The notes under the pieces are model-generated. The model searched no databases, was not told the DNA's origin, and saw nothing but the letters and a program-made list of their open reading frames with translations. From Arsenophonus sp046530935 (lineage in GTDB: Bacteria; Pseudomonadota; Gammaproteobacteria; Enterobacterales; Enterobacteriaceae): a stretch of 64,000 nt of DNA. The DNA is taken from contig JBHEQW010000003.1 of NCBI GenBank assembly GCA_046530935.1, positions 1 to 64,000 of the forward strand. Direction: 5' to 3'. Shown piece after piece: positions 9,981 through 21,419 of the stretch. The first letter of the stretch is position 1. Each line of letters begins with the position of its first letter. The translations under genes and the position numbers were made by a program.

Positions 9981-11592
9981 ACGGCTCTATTTTATCATTA
10001 GAGTATTTCTAATTTATGGGTTAGATGAACTTATTCCAAAAATTAAATTTACTTTATCCTTAAGGATTGGACGCTGCTGTTTATTTTGGTTATTAAATAA
10101 GCATAAAGATAAATCTCTTGGTGAACGGTTACGTTTAACTTTAGAAGATTTAGGCCCGGTTTGGATTAAATTTGGTCAAATGTTGTCCACACGTCCTGAT
10201 CTTTTTTCAAGAAAAATTTCTGATCAGTTATCATTATTACAAGATAATGTAGCTAGCTTTGATGGTAGATTGGCTCGTCAACAGATAGAGCAGTCATTAG
10301 GTGGTTCAATTGAAACCTGGTTTGATGATTTTGATGAGGTACCTTTAGCATCGGCCTCGATTGCTCAAGTACATACTGCAACATTAAAAAAAAATAACAA
10401 ACAAATTGTAATTAAAATTATTCGCCCTGATATATTGCCGGTTATTAAAGCCGATATAGGTTTGATGTATTGGTTGACTAATTGGATCCCATTTTTACCG
10501 AATGGACGACGTTTATATTTACGGGAACTTGTTCGAGAGTATGAAAAAACATTAATTTATGAATTGAATTTGTTACGTGAGGCTGCAAATACCATCCAAT
10601 TAAGGCGCAATTTTGAAAATAGTTCCATGCTTTATATTCCTGAAGTCTATTCAGATTACTCTCGAGAGAATGTGATGGTTATGGAGCGTATTTATGGTAT
10701 TCCTGTTTCTGATATTAATGCATTAAAGAAACAGGGAGTTAATATGAAGTTATTAGCTGAACGTGGTGTAAAAGTTTTTTTTATCCAAGTTTTTCGCGAT
10801 AGCTTTTTTCATGCTGATATGCATCCTGGCAATATTTTTATTAGTCAAGAACATCCTGAAAATCCGCAGTATATCGGTATTGATTGTGGTATTGTTGGTT
10901 CGCTAAATAAAGAAGATAAACATTATTTGGCAGAAAATTTTATCGCTTTTTTTAATCGTGATTATCGCAAGGTAGCTGAATTACATGTTAATTCAGGCTG
11001 GGTACCAGCGGAGACTAATATAGAAGATTTCGAATTTGCCATTCGAACCGTTTGTGAACCAATCTTTGAAAAACCATTAGCTGAGATTTCTTTTGGTCAT
11101 ATTTTATTCAATTTATTCAATACAGCACGTCGTTTTAATATGGAGGTTCAGCCTCAGTTAGTGTTACTGCAAAAAACATTGCTATATATTGAAGGATTGG
11201 GAAGGCAGCTTTATCCACAATTAAATTTGTGGAAGACAGCTAAACCTTTTCTTGAAGATGATTGTCTACATCGACAAATAGAATTAGTAACTATTATTAG
11301 TGCGTTTAAGGAAAAAGCACCTTATTGGATGGAAAAAATGCCAGAAATTCCTGATCTTATTTACGGAGCGCTTAAACAGCAAAAATCTTTACAAGATAGT
11401 ATTGATAAATTTACTTTGCGTATACAAGTACAGCAAGTAAAACAAAGACAAACTCAATATTTACTAGGAATTGGAGCAACTTGCTTATTATGTGGCACTT
11501 TATTACAAATTTTCAATCTAAAAATTTCTGCTATTTGTTTTATATTTTTCGGTATAATTTTATGGGTGGTAGGGATGATATCGAACAGATAA
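9961..11592 (+). CDS. ubiB: UbiB, ubiquinone biosynthesis ATPase/kinase-like protein
   Basis: ABC1/ADCK-family atypical kinase fold with ATPase activity, needed for aerobic ubiquinone synthesis at the inner membrane. 543 residues (E. coli 546). The KxGQ motif is K70-F-G-Q73, the alanine-rich loop PLASASIAQVH at 128-138, HADMHPGN at 284-291 and the metal-binding DCG at 308-310. Two membrane helices close the protein (about 500-518 and 522-541). The ATG lies inside ubiJ with GGAGG 7 bases upstream. The stop codon lies within the upstream arm of a perfect terminator hairpin. Confidence 0.96.
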   Translation: MRPKEIKRLYFIIRVFLIYGLDELIPKIKFTLSLRIGRCCLFWLLNKHKDKSLGERLRLTLEDLGPVWIKFGQMLSTRPDLFSRKISDQLSLLQDNVASFDGRLARQQIEQSLGGSIETWFDDFDEVPLASASIAQVHTATLKKNNKQIVIKIIRPDILPVIKADIGLMYWLTNWIPFLPNGRRLYLRELVREYEKTLIYELNLLREAANTIQLRRNFENSSMLYIPEVYSDYSRENVMVMERIYGIPVSDINALKKQGVNMKLLAERGVKVFFIQVFRDSFFHADMHPGNIFISQEHPENPQYIGIDCGIVGSLNKEDKHYLAENFIAFFNRDYRKVAELHVNSGWVPAETNIEDFEFAIRTVCEPIFEKPLAEISFGHILFNLFNTARRFNMEVQPQLVLLQKTLLYIEGLGRQLYPQLNLWKTAKPFLEDDCLHRQIELVTIISAFKEKAPYWMEKMPEIPDLIYGALKQQKSLQDSIDKFTLRIQVQQVKQRQTQYLLGIGATCLLCGTLLQIFNLKISAICFIFFGIILWVVGMISNR

Positions 11593-11629
11593 AAAATGCA
11601 TCATAGGATTTTCCTATGATGCATTTTTT
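11591..11629 (+). terminator. Strong terminator at the end of ubiB
   Basis: Perfect 18-bp inverted repeat (11591-11608 and 11612-11629) with a 3-base loop, A-rich on one side and ending in six T, so it can act in both directions. It overlaps the last two bases of the ubiB stop and cuts the operon off from the dead tat genes. Confidence 0.85.
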
Positions 11630-11754
11630 AGATCAGGAATTACTTGAAGTTGCCTTTAAACAAATTTATCTTAGATTTTCTATTTCTTAGATAAAAGAAA
11701 TTGTATATAATTGGATTATATACAAATGAACTTAATTATCTAGGTATATATATA

Positions 11755-12010
11755 AATAGTAACAACAATTGCCATACACCATACATTTGGCAGTCCCGCT
11801 CAGCTCTTTATTTATTGCTTTACTTGTTGTTTTAATTTTTGATACTAAGAAGTTAGACTTACTTGGCTTAGATTTTTAGAGGAGTCATTAAAAAACTTCA
11901 AAAAAGCAATGAATGATGATCATAGTAAAACTGATGAGAGTAACAAAGCAAAAAAACAGTATAACTGGTGCTGATTTTTAACCCAAAAATATTATTGAGA
12001 AAACAAGAGC
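11755..12010 (+). pseudogene. tatA: tatA remnant (twin-arginine translocase)
   Basis: Broken frames downstream of ubiB still read FKKAMNDD.SKTDESNKAKK, matching the end of the amphipathic helix and hinge of TatA (E. coli FKKAMSDDEPKQDKTSQ), and before it an IWQ..ALYLLLY..LVLIF.TKK-like membrane segment. Position matches E. coli ubiB-tatA. Several frameshifts and stops; not functional. Confidence 0.75.
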
Positions 12011-12063
12011 AAAGAGTAATTCAGATAAAAAAAACGCCTGAAAAATAAAGTAAGTGTATAAAC

Positions 12064-12620
12064 TATGCTTAATATTATGTTTAGTAAATTATTATTGGTT
12101 ATAATTAGTGGCTAGATTGTTTTTGGTACAGAGATTAGCGTTTGCAGATAGTCGTCAAAACTGTTGCCTGTGGTCTGTAGGTTGGATAGATCTATCTTTC
12201 TTATTTTCATGCTAACGGTCAACATGAACTCTTGCAAAAATTAAAATTCTTGGAATTTCCAGAAAACATTGAGGAAAAAAGAAGAAAAATCATAATTACA
12301 AATATTTCGCGTGGAGAAAATTAATCAATTAAATTAAAGAATTAAGAGAATTTACTCATCTTATCAAAAAATTATCAATCATCATTGAGCATTCGTATCG
12401 AAGAAGAATTGGCTAAAGTAAAAGTATTTATTAGTGATCTTGATGAAAATAGCAGAGATAAAATAATATGAAGAAATTTTTATAACAACTAATAAACAAC
12501 ATCAGATGGCACAGATTAATAAGTTGGTAACTACGACAGATAATCCTCTAAAAATAAAAATGCGATTAAATTTTATTAAGGAAAAATAAAAACGCCCTGA
12601 TAAAATTAATGCCAAAAATT
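12064..12620 (+). pseudogene. tatB: tatB remnant
   Basis: Begins MLNIMFSKLLLVIISG then a stop, against E. coli MFDIGFSELLLVFIIG. Further frames give QRLAFA, KTVAGWI-like and LQEFQENLEKKEEK-like pieces in TatB order. Multiple stops and frameshifts. Lies between tatA and tatC remains as in E. coli. Confidence 0.75.
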
Positions 12621-12624
12621 AGTT

Positions 12625-13395
12625 TATATTTATAGATGATCCTCAGCTATTTATTACCTATTTAATTGAATTGTTGTAGAAGAATTCTTCATAGCTTATT
12701 TAATGTTTTAGTAGTTTTTCTTTCTCTGATCTATTTTTCTTAATGATATCTATCATTAAGTTGCTGAAGTGTTTGCTGTTGATATGGTAGTTACATGTTG
12801 TCGGTTCTAGCATTAGCGTAACTGATGCAGCATCAACTTTTTTGTCTTGATTAAATTTACATTAATTGTGTCAGTATTTATTACTATTCTAGTAATCTTA
12901 TACTAGTTATTGGTTTTTATTACGGCATCAGTTTATAAGCCATAAACGCTGATTAATATTAGCTTGGGTGATCTCCAAGTATCATACTTTTTTAGTTATG
13001 GATGCTTTTTGCTTATTTTTTCGTTTTTTATTTACTATTTAGTTTTTTATGAAAACTAACATAAGAAAGTGTTTATATCATTCCTGATATAAACAACTAT
13101 CTTAGTTCTATTATGAGATTTTTATGACCTTTGCAGCACAGCATTTAAAGTTTATATTATTACTATTCTAGTTTGCTTGGTTAACAGCAGGCGTTACAAC
13201 GTTAGATGTCTTTAAGACATAATGGACTCAATATATATATTGTCATTGGCGCTTTTTATTGTATATGTGTTTTTGATACTACCAAATGTGTTTTCGCACC
13301 ACATATTAACTCTCCGCGACATGTACTAGAAAAGGGATTTATCATTTATATTTGCTTTGTTATTGTGCGATTCTATGGTTATAAAAGTTGAAAAT
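12625..13395 (+). pseudogene. tatC: tatC remnant
   Basis: Starts DDPQLFITYLIELL then a stop, like the TatC N terminus (QPLITHLIELRKRL). Later frames give LIKFTLIVSVFITILVILY and a C-terminal stretch equivalent to GAFVVGMLLTPPDVFSQ. Length matches a full gene, but the frame changes many times. With tatA and tatB dead, the whole Tat pathway is lost at this locus. Confidence 0.75.
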
Positions 13396-13444
13396 TCAGC
13401 AAATGATAAAGTTTTTAATTAAATAATAGAATAAAACGCTATTT

Positions 13445-13870
13445 TTATCACAATTAATTATTTTTTAAATTCAGTTTTATATTGCTACTAAAAGCTTTTT
13501 GGTTACATTTTGATTTAGGATCTTCTTAATAAGGATAATTGAACGATTTTCACCATCAGGCTCTAAATAAATTGTTTTTTAGGCCTTCAAAAACACCTTC
13601 AATAATAACATTAATTGCCTGATACTCGATCTTATTTATTTTGTGCCATAAATTCTTGTTTGGATTTTGATTTTAATTAATTAATGATATGATCTGGTGG
13701 TATTAGAAGGTATAAGTTAAATCAAATAAAATAGTTAATTAATTTAGTTGAATATATCGTTGTAGTGTGAATTTTTTTTGAATTTTTTATTTAGTGAAAA
13801 GATAGTTTTTTAAGAAGAGCTATTGTTTCAGTAATTGTGATATGTTTTTCAGCATATACCATTTTTATAT
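13445..13870 (-). pseudogene. rfaH: rfaH remnant, N terminus missing
   Basis: Minus-strand frames read IHTTTIYSTKLINYF (E. coli IHTTTINATRGVSHF), then VIIEGVFEGL and LEPDGENRSIILI, matching RfaH [26 protein letters not shown]. Convergent to tatC as in E. coli. One frameshift splits the KOW domain, and the first ~45 residues are absent: a terminator-like hairpin occupies their place. RfaH normally extends transcription of long operons such as those for LPS. Confidence 0.72.
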
Positions 13871-13872
13871 TT

Positions 13873-13910
13873 CAGCTTGTTGGGTTAAGAACCCAACATG
13901 CTGTTTTTTT
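13873..13910 (+). terminator. Rho-independent terminator, orphaned
   Basis: 14-bp stem with one mismatch (13873-13886 / 13890-13903), loop AAG, then seven T. It is GC-richer than its surroundings and well preserved, but no gene on the plus strand ends just before it. In the E. coli order ubiD-fre would lie here, so it may be the left-behind terminator of that pair (inference). Confidence 0.7.
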
Positions 13911-14106
13911 AATTTTTTATTGCTAGCTTTATTTTTGCTAGAGCTTATTACATTAAAGAAGATAGTGACTTTTTGTGTTTTTTTCTAAAAATTACATTTT
14001 ATAAATATATTAAATTATAATTTATTAGGATAGGAGTCAGAGCTAATAGGATTAAATCTTTGAGATTTTATTAAAATAGGTTTATATTATTACCTAATGA
14101 AATGTA

Positions 14107-15075
14107 TGTGTTTATTCCCAGATCATTATATAGACCATTGTCGCACAGGCATATTTATGGCCAGATGGGTACTAATGGGATATGGTTGAGATAAAATATG
14201 ATGATAATGAGTTTATATCATAAGGCAGCTATAACAACACCTGAAATTAGAGCTGATTTTCAGAAAAGAAAATCAGCTTGCCTATATTTTGCCTAAGCGT
14301 TATGCTATATTATAAGTTTACTGTTGGTAAATTGAAAAAACGAGATTATGTTGATGATCACGGATATATTCCCTATCATTTTCAGACGATGCTGTTATTA
14401 GCTTAAAAACCCATAATCATTTTCTTACAAAAAGGGTTTTCTACATTTCTAGCAGATCTGGAGCCAGTTTCGTCGTATGTAAATTCTTGAATCGCATTGT
14501 ATCTCAATTTACCCTTAAATTATTCTTTATCGAAGCGCAAAGTTACAGGTATATAGGAAAATTCTTATAAGATGAAGCAAGAAGCGAAACAGTGAAGCCA
14601 ACGCATAAAATATTTAAAGGCTACTCCTACTACCATGATTAGTAGTTTGCACGTATATGTGAAATATCTTCTAAAGATACTAAAAAAACTTCATAATGTT
14701 ATCTTTTCGCATGTCTATGAATAGTCCTATTTAATTGGTTTTTATTCATCTTTAAAAGCCAAAGATTATGATTAATGCTTGAAGCATTTTAAATGATCTT
14801 GACCGAATATCCCATGGCTATTCATTGTCTACTTAATAGATAAGAGCAAAGAATTTACAGACTACTTTTTTTATCTGCGGAAATATTTATGATTAGAAAA
14901 TTGAATTGGTCTCTAAGTAAGAATAGACAACAATATATCTATTTCTCCTAAAAATAGATAGAATCTGTTTACTTGTTTCTATTGTAAGTAAAAATTTCAT
15001 CGTAATTTGTATTCTTTAACTTAATACATTAATATTAGAAATATTAACTATATGTTTAGCTAATAATAATTAGCG
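14107..15075 (+). mobile_element. Degraded IS481-family element, the fullest copy
   Basis: Starts with the shared IS481 end (CATTATATAGACC). Broken frames follow the transposase order: TTPEIRADFQ, LAKRYA-like, KKRDYVDDHGYIPYHFQTM, then HVYVKYLLKILKKL (family DVKYLP) and DKSKEFTDYFFYLRK (family TDNGKEFTDRLFGLRK). About 1 kb, the normal size. At least five inactivating changes. Confidence 0.75.
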
Positions 15076-15079
15076 TTTT

Positions 15080-18000
15080 TTTATTTTATGCATTCTTTAT
15101 AATAAAGAATGCCGTTATTTGCTTGCAAAAACCAAGCCTTGATAAAAAATAGTCTGTCGTCATACACATAGAATGTATTCGTAGGAATCTTTATGTGCGC
15201 AAGAATCTTTTCATAAAAAAAATATGAGCCTTTGGTTTGTTTTAGCTATTAGCTCAAGCGACTTATACGACTTATGTAATAGAATGATTGATTTACAATT
15301 CTACAAGAAAGCATAGTAACGCACTACCTTAAAATTCTTCCCATGGAAGAAGGCTAATATATAGCGGCAGATCATTTCTTTCTGCCAAAGTGTCTTTTTA
15401 TATGCCGATACTACTTAGTCAGTTGTGATCATGGTAATGATGTACAACTTGCATTCTCTCGGTAATCCTGCAATTTTTAGATAGGATACCATGGCGTTTA
15501 AGGTAGTTTTTGATGTATTTCACGCTATGCCATGCAACTTTCATCTTTTTAGCAAAGTGAATTTACAAGTAATGTTCACCAACTATTATTATGCGTTCAG
15601 ATAACGCTACTACTACTTCCTTGCGTGAATATGCCAAGATCAAAAAGAACCAACAGACAAACACTGTGATTTATCAGCTTATATCTATGACGTACTAGAT
15701 GAATGACAGCGGCTTGCTAGATTTCTTCGAACCATTTTCTTTTGAAGAAAAGCTCACATTCTATATAGCATCTTTAATATCCAGATCGATACATGTGATG
15801 AAGATATGAAGATGTAGATGTTGATTGAGTTGTATACTATAAGCATCCAAGGTATAAAAGGCGCAATTTCAATACTATGTTTATGTGGTAACTTTCAGGA
15901 TAGCGCGAGTGGTGTGTGGCTCGAAACAGAGTATTGACTAGATGCTAGTTATTGTTGAAAAAAGCATAAAGAATATTGGCACCATAAAAGTAATATCTTG
16001 CCAAGTCCTAATCGAGCAAAATATGAACCTGCTGTGCTAACTAGTTGCTCCGTTGCTTTGAAACTATATGAAATATAGGCTTTTGATTTATAGCTTTGGA
16101 GAAAAATGCGGTTGGAGCATTCAGGATAGACAGAGCAGCAGCACCTGGACTTTATGGTTGGCTATAGACACTCATGGTAGAAGTTTGCGCATGGAAGCAT
16201 TTGCTCAACAGATAGACTGATCTACAAGTTGGCACTTTTAGGGTATTTTTTAAGAAAATTATTTTAGGTTTATCAATGATGAAAAGCAGTTTAGTTTGGC
16301 TATTGGAGTGAGAATACATCTTGGCAAATTGCCATTTGAAGTATCTTGCAAGAGAAATAAAAATTGTTATCCTGTCTGAATTTTTCATGTTTATTAGTCC
16401 AATTGTTTTTGTGTTTATCATAGGTAGTCGAAAGAGACAGATGAATATTATAACCTAGTTATCTATAAATGATAAATCCATCGTCAAGCATAATTTCATT
16501 CATTTCGTCCACACCAACCATTCCAGCTGGGCTGGCCAATATCTACTTACTTCCAACATCAGGGAACTTTCCTGCTTGGGAACTTACTTGCCGATGTGGT
16601 ATTTTTAAACTAGAAGCTGGATTACCATCTCAAGTAAATCTCTAGAAACTATACGAAACCCATAGCACTGTGTAATTCTTGAAGATAAACGCCCAAATCA
16701 AAGTACGTGCTTACAGCTCCTCTATATCGGTATTTGTAGCCTGTTTTGGCCTTATATCTTCATTACAAAATCAAGCCAAAAGGCTCTAATATCTGCTAGT
16801 GATAGGCTACATTGCTCAACTTCCGTTTTTCTTGCTGTAGTATTAGTCAAAATTGACGCAGAACAGAGCTGAAGATTGCTACTTGATGTAGCGGTCTATA
16901 GCATCAAACATAGTAAATTCTTTATATAAATCATTGATGTGTATGTGAGCGAGTCTTTCACTGCTACTACCTGGGCTTTTTTTAGTATTTGGATTTTATC
17001 CAGGCGTCTGAATAAGTAATTATATGCTGTGATGAGCTAGGTATTAGTTTTCTAAGTTCAGAAAAATAGATTGGTATATTTTTCTTCAAGGTGGACTGAT
17101 GAATCCAGAATATTGGTCATATTACCGCTATCTTACTTCGGAAAACAGAATGCTGTGCAAGTTTATGGTTGTAATATATGATGTCGGATGTTCTGGTTTA
17201 TGGTTGGTTATCTAGTAAATATAGGTCTTTGCAGTCTGACTGTTCGCTGAAAACACCAGTGATTATGTTACTTATGAATATCAATAAGACATTTAATTTA
17301 TCAGCATTCTTGTTTATATACATTATCATAGTCATGTATACCATGTCGTCGGCATATTCGTTCGGATCTAGGAATCCAATGGCTGATACACTGGCTGCTG
17401 CTTTTATCCAGCACAAAACTGTCCATCGTGTCAACACACAGCCATGAACTGCTGAATGCATATCATTGTTGCGTGCTGTCCAACTTCCCTTATCAATTTT
17501 GGTAATCGTTAACCATTTTGATATCAAGAACATCATACAACACATGGGTTGATGACATGTAGACACACATGATCAGATTTTGTGCTTCCAGTTCATTTTT
17601 GAGTCTATGCATTAAGTTAGAATACCATTTTCCAGAGAGCCTAAATACAATCTAGATCTCCATGCCAAAATCTAGACGTGGAATGAAGATCTGCCGTCTA
17701 GGCTAGATACACCACGTTGCATGTGTTATTAAATACTGTTGTCTAGCAAGATAGGTAGACGGATCAGGATATAGAAGAACATTATATGGTTTTATTGATC
17801 ATAGGTAATGTTGCGCAACTCGATGCGTACTGCCACTCTTTGTGTTTATCAAATCTGGCGTAACTTCCAGTATACTACAAACAATGATAGATGAGATAGC
17901 TATTGCATGGAAAAGTCTTCGCTTAAGTTAGTAATGACAGTTTGTTTGAATGTCAAGTGCCGGTAGCATCGACTCAATATACGATTAATAACTAGGTTGT

Positions 18001-18250
18001 GATCTTTCAACTCACAAGTTATACACTGAGCGTCCGTATGAGTTAGGATGCCATGCTACATAGTTCAAATGACATTTTTGTTTTAAAGTGCAAGCGATCA
18101 CACGAAGGTCCATCTTTAGCAGTAAGTGCGGTAGACCACAATCAGTTGGCATGACAGAAAGGCATTGCCGCACTTGCCTGCACGACGTGTAGCGTAGCAC
18201 ACATGTAGTCGTATTTTTTCATGGGCATATTTTCTATTGTAGCGTTTTAT
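15080..18250 (-). other. Unidentified decayed repeated element, copy 1
   Basis: About 3.2 kb between an IS481 and an IS1595 copy with no intact gene. Minus-strand frames have long open runs (17566-17198; 16421-16152). The part at 16265-16180 is clearly homologous, on the opposite strand, to 56994-57080: both encode FLKNTL.V....VYL.S.CF in the same context, preceded by EIML.D.FI.Y. A third shared block, RKEVV.AL(S) followed by H/RF.KK, lies near 15620-15560 and 57430-57510. The family is unknown to me. The order of shared blocks shows a coding element on the minus strand here. Confidence 0.5.
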
Positions 18251-18251
18251 T

Positions 18252-19300
18252 GAGCTATGTTGGCAAAGATTGTTAGTAGAAATTCTTTATATTGCATGAA
18301 GGATTTTTGTTAGAGCAGTCGCTATGAAAAAGTAAACAGTCTCATACAGATCAAAGAGACCATTTCATCAGTCTATTACCAACATAAAGCGGTATTTCAT
18401 TAGTTGGCTCACCAACAATATGTTAGATGATCTAGATTCATGCATTAAGCAACTAATTCCACTTTATCCTACCTATATTGTCACAGTGAAGATGTATTAC
18501 TCTCTTTGTAGATTAATTAGGATTACAGCGATGCGATATTGTTAAAAAATTTTAGATTGTAGAATAACATTTAAGAAATTTACTGTAAGTTCTCTAGCAA
18601 TGCCATACCAAAATAGTATACATGGTTTAGTTATCTGCCATGTCTATTGAATAGTTTTACTTTATTAGAAGTTAGGGAAACAAATTGCTATTGATTTAAA
18701 AACGGTGTTTATAGTCCTAATTGCTTCCTTGCTTCATAGGCGATAGCCAAGATAAATATATTAAGTAGTATTGTTGAAGTTGAAGAAAAATTTTCCTAAA
18801 TCCTTTAATAGAGAAGGGTTATAATTCTACATAGAAAAGCTAGAAAACTTGTAAGATGGGATATGTAAAGATAAAGAAGAAATTATGGTCTTAATCTCTT
18901 TAGATTAACAGGGTTATGTAATCAATGAGATTCTTGAAGAATTTAATGCAGAGAGTGTATTAGTCGTTTTCTTAAACCGCGATCATCGATAAAGAGTCTA
19001 TCCTTTACTTTTAGATAGAAGCTAAATATCACGAAACATTTGCCAGCTAGCATGAAATTATTTTTATTGCTTAATAAGCTTGGATAATTAGAGAATTATT
19101 GCTAAGGAATTCCTCATTCAAAATATGAGGAGTTATATTAACCGATTAAAAGGATAATTGAGTAGATTCTATGATGTATGATTCTTTTATTTACAAAATT
19201 ATCTTTCATATAGGAGATTGTTTAAAATTGAAACAATTAAAATATGAACTTGGCTAAAAATTGCTCTGTTATCAAAGCAACAACCTTTGATAATATCGCC
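18252..19300 (+). mobile_element. Degraded IS1595-family element
   Basis: Complete in extent, with ends GCTATGTTGGCAAAGATTG and CAACCTTTGATAATATCGCC. Interior frames give IDLKTVF, IVEVEEKFS-like and LEEFNAESV peptides of the transposase. Frame broken throughout; no functional product. Confidence 0.72.
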
Positions 19301-19991
19301 GTTTTTGTAGGTGTTATCACACCACAATTTTTAAGCATTATGAGTCCTAAATGTAGGCATTAAATAGATTATTGACATTATTATTGGTGGGAATTTAACT
19401 ATACTCAAGCAAACCAAAATTCCACTTTTATCCATACATACGTTGAGCATTTGGAAGTGTATTTGGCTTGAGCAATTTTCTCAACTAATTCATGGAAAGA
19501 GCAGTTTAATTAATCATAGCATCCTGCAAGCCATAGAAATTGGAGTGGTGATTAGAGAAGCTTAACCAATGAATTTTAAAGCTGTTGTAAGGAAAGCAAA
19601 TCATGTGCTGGAAGATTTTCTCATGCTTCTTAGTGTTCTAGAAGGTGTAACTAATAAACATCTTGTTAGGGTTAGATAGTTGAGTTACTAGCAAATAGTG
19701 AAGAGGAGGCAAAAATTATAGCATCATCTCTTTTTTTTGCTAATCTAAAAATAGATTGTACCGCAATCGCATCGAAACGAAACTTGCTAGTGCTGATGAT
19801 ATTACGGCAAGACTCGGTTAAGCTAAAGCCCAGTTGGATTTTTCGGAAATATACATTGGGCTATCGTTAAGGAAGCAAAGTTGTTGATAAGTATCATATT
19901 AAGGAATATGTATGATTTTTTGAATAATTTAAGTTTAACTTTGAACAAGTTTTTCATAAAGCTACAATGGAGTTTTAACTACCTAATAATA
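19301..19991 (+). other. Unassigned decayed stretch
   Basis: Between IS1595 and IS256 remains. Plus-strand frames give short open runs such as LLANSEEEAKIIASSLFFANLK (near 19682-19750) and ITARLG.AKAQLDFSEI; the latter vaguely recalls membrane-fusion adaptor proteins, but the match is too weak to name it. Confidence 0.35.
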
Positions 19992-21417
19992 GAGGTAGCA
20001 GCAAATTTGGTGTATCTGTCTTACAGACAGTACATTCCATTTTAATGCTTTGTAAATTTGTTCCTATACTTAAATTGGATGTTGCTTATGATGAAGATCA
20101 TATAAGGATAAATATCCTTTAGCCGGTTCTGGCTTTTTTAAGTAGATTATAGCAGTTGAATAGGATTAAAATGTGTGTTTTTATTGAACAATAGTTCTTC
20201 GTGTGTCTCTTAAAAACACTTATTCAACCAGATTAGTTGTTTTTATTCGACGCTCAGTGCTTTGACGTATAGTGCCAGAATGGCATCAGTTCTTCTCAAC
20301 TTTCTTCAGATTTTTCATCTTTGTGGAATGCACTTGACTGAAAACCTTCTCAACAAAACATCAATGTGTTTATTAGCTACATCATGGCTATTCATTGCTA
20401 ACAAGACATATCTAGTGCAGATCAATCTCAGTCTTAACTTTCGGTTGTATACTTTTGTAGTGAAACCAGCACCAATTCTGTTTTGTGTACTAAAACATCA
20501 TTGGTGCTGCATGTCTTTGGATATCTTTGACATTGTATTATAAAAACAGTGGTTATGGTTTTCTGTAGCAAGACTGTGGCTATACGGTTAAGCTATGGTG
20601 TTTGCTGGCTATTAAGAACTTTAGCTAAGTTCTATTATGACTTTTAATAAGCATCTTTGATCACAACTAGCTCTTTACTTCCATACTTAGTAATCCAAAT
20701 AAATACAAGCAAGCAAAGACGATCGAATATCTTATCCTAAGATAACTCTATATATACCATATCTAAATAAATAAAGGTAGTGCGTATTGCTTAAATCCAG
20801 TGGCCGGCAATTCATTGTATTTCTTAACCTATTGCTCTTTGTCTGCTGGTGGTGTTGAATAGAGATTCATGTGCTTTTTCAGTGAAAATCACTTGTAGAA
20901 TCTAGTGAAAATTACTACTGTAGAGATGCTTAGCAGGACAGATATGGTAGAATCTTTTTAAGATTTTTTCTAGGCTTCAGATAAGGAGATATGGATAGCA
21001 GCGAGATGTTGAAGGATATTACGTTTCTGCTGCGATTTCATAAGTTTATGGATTTTAATCTTAATATCACCAATACGAGTCTGTATTGTCCACTTTGGAA
21101 AATAACTCTTATATGAAAGATGTCATAATGTGATGCCAAGTTGAGAATGCGGCGTTCAGTATATTATCGCAGCATGCCTTCGAGCTCATGCCTCAACAGC
21201 TTTGACTATCAGCTGCTTGGTACAATTACGGATGAGTTCATGTAAGAGATCACAGATAATATATTGTTTTGTGAATACATGTCTGTATATGGCATATTTT
21301 TCCATTGCATATCATATCTTTTTATTGTTCGTATTATATACGAAATCAATCAACAGGATCAGTACATCGTCATATCACCATCTCAAAAATCCAATACACT
21401 AGAAATAAGCATAACTA
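19992..21417 (-). mobile_element. Degraded IS256-family element
   Basis: Both ends recognisable: right end AGCAGCAAATTTGGTGTAT near 19997 and left end TACACTAGAAATAAGCATAACT near 21416. About 1.43 kb. Minus-strand frames hold the IS256 transposase blocks in order, all interrupted. Confidence 0.75.
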
Positions 21418-21419
21418 AC

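Noticed and set aside
16470..16930. Long plus-strand frame with few stops
   Set aside because: It is serine- and isoleucine-rich, the usual look of an antisense reading; the shared blocks with copy 2 place the coding strand on minus.
17198..17566. 122-codon minus-strand frame as an intact gene
   Set aside because: No start context and no recognisable family; it lies inside the decayed element, where the frame is broken on both sides. Kept only as part of that element.
18050..18200. Carbohydrate esterase-like ending in the unknown element
   Set aside because: A possible LTAKDG...LHF pattern was seen, but it needs frame repair and fits many proteins by chance.
19740..19900. Membrane-fusion (HlyD/AcrA-like) adaptor remnant
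   Set aside because: Only a short AKAQLDFSEI-type match; too weak without a search.
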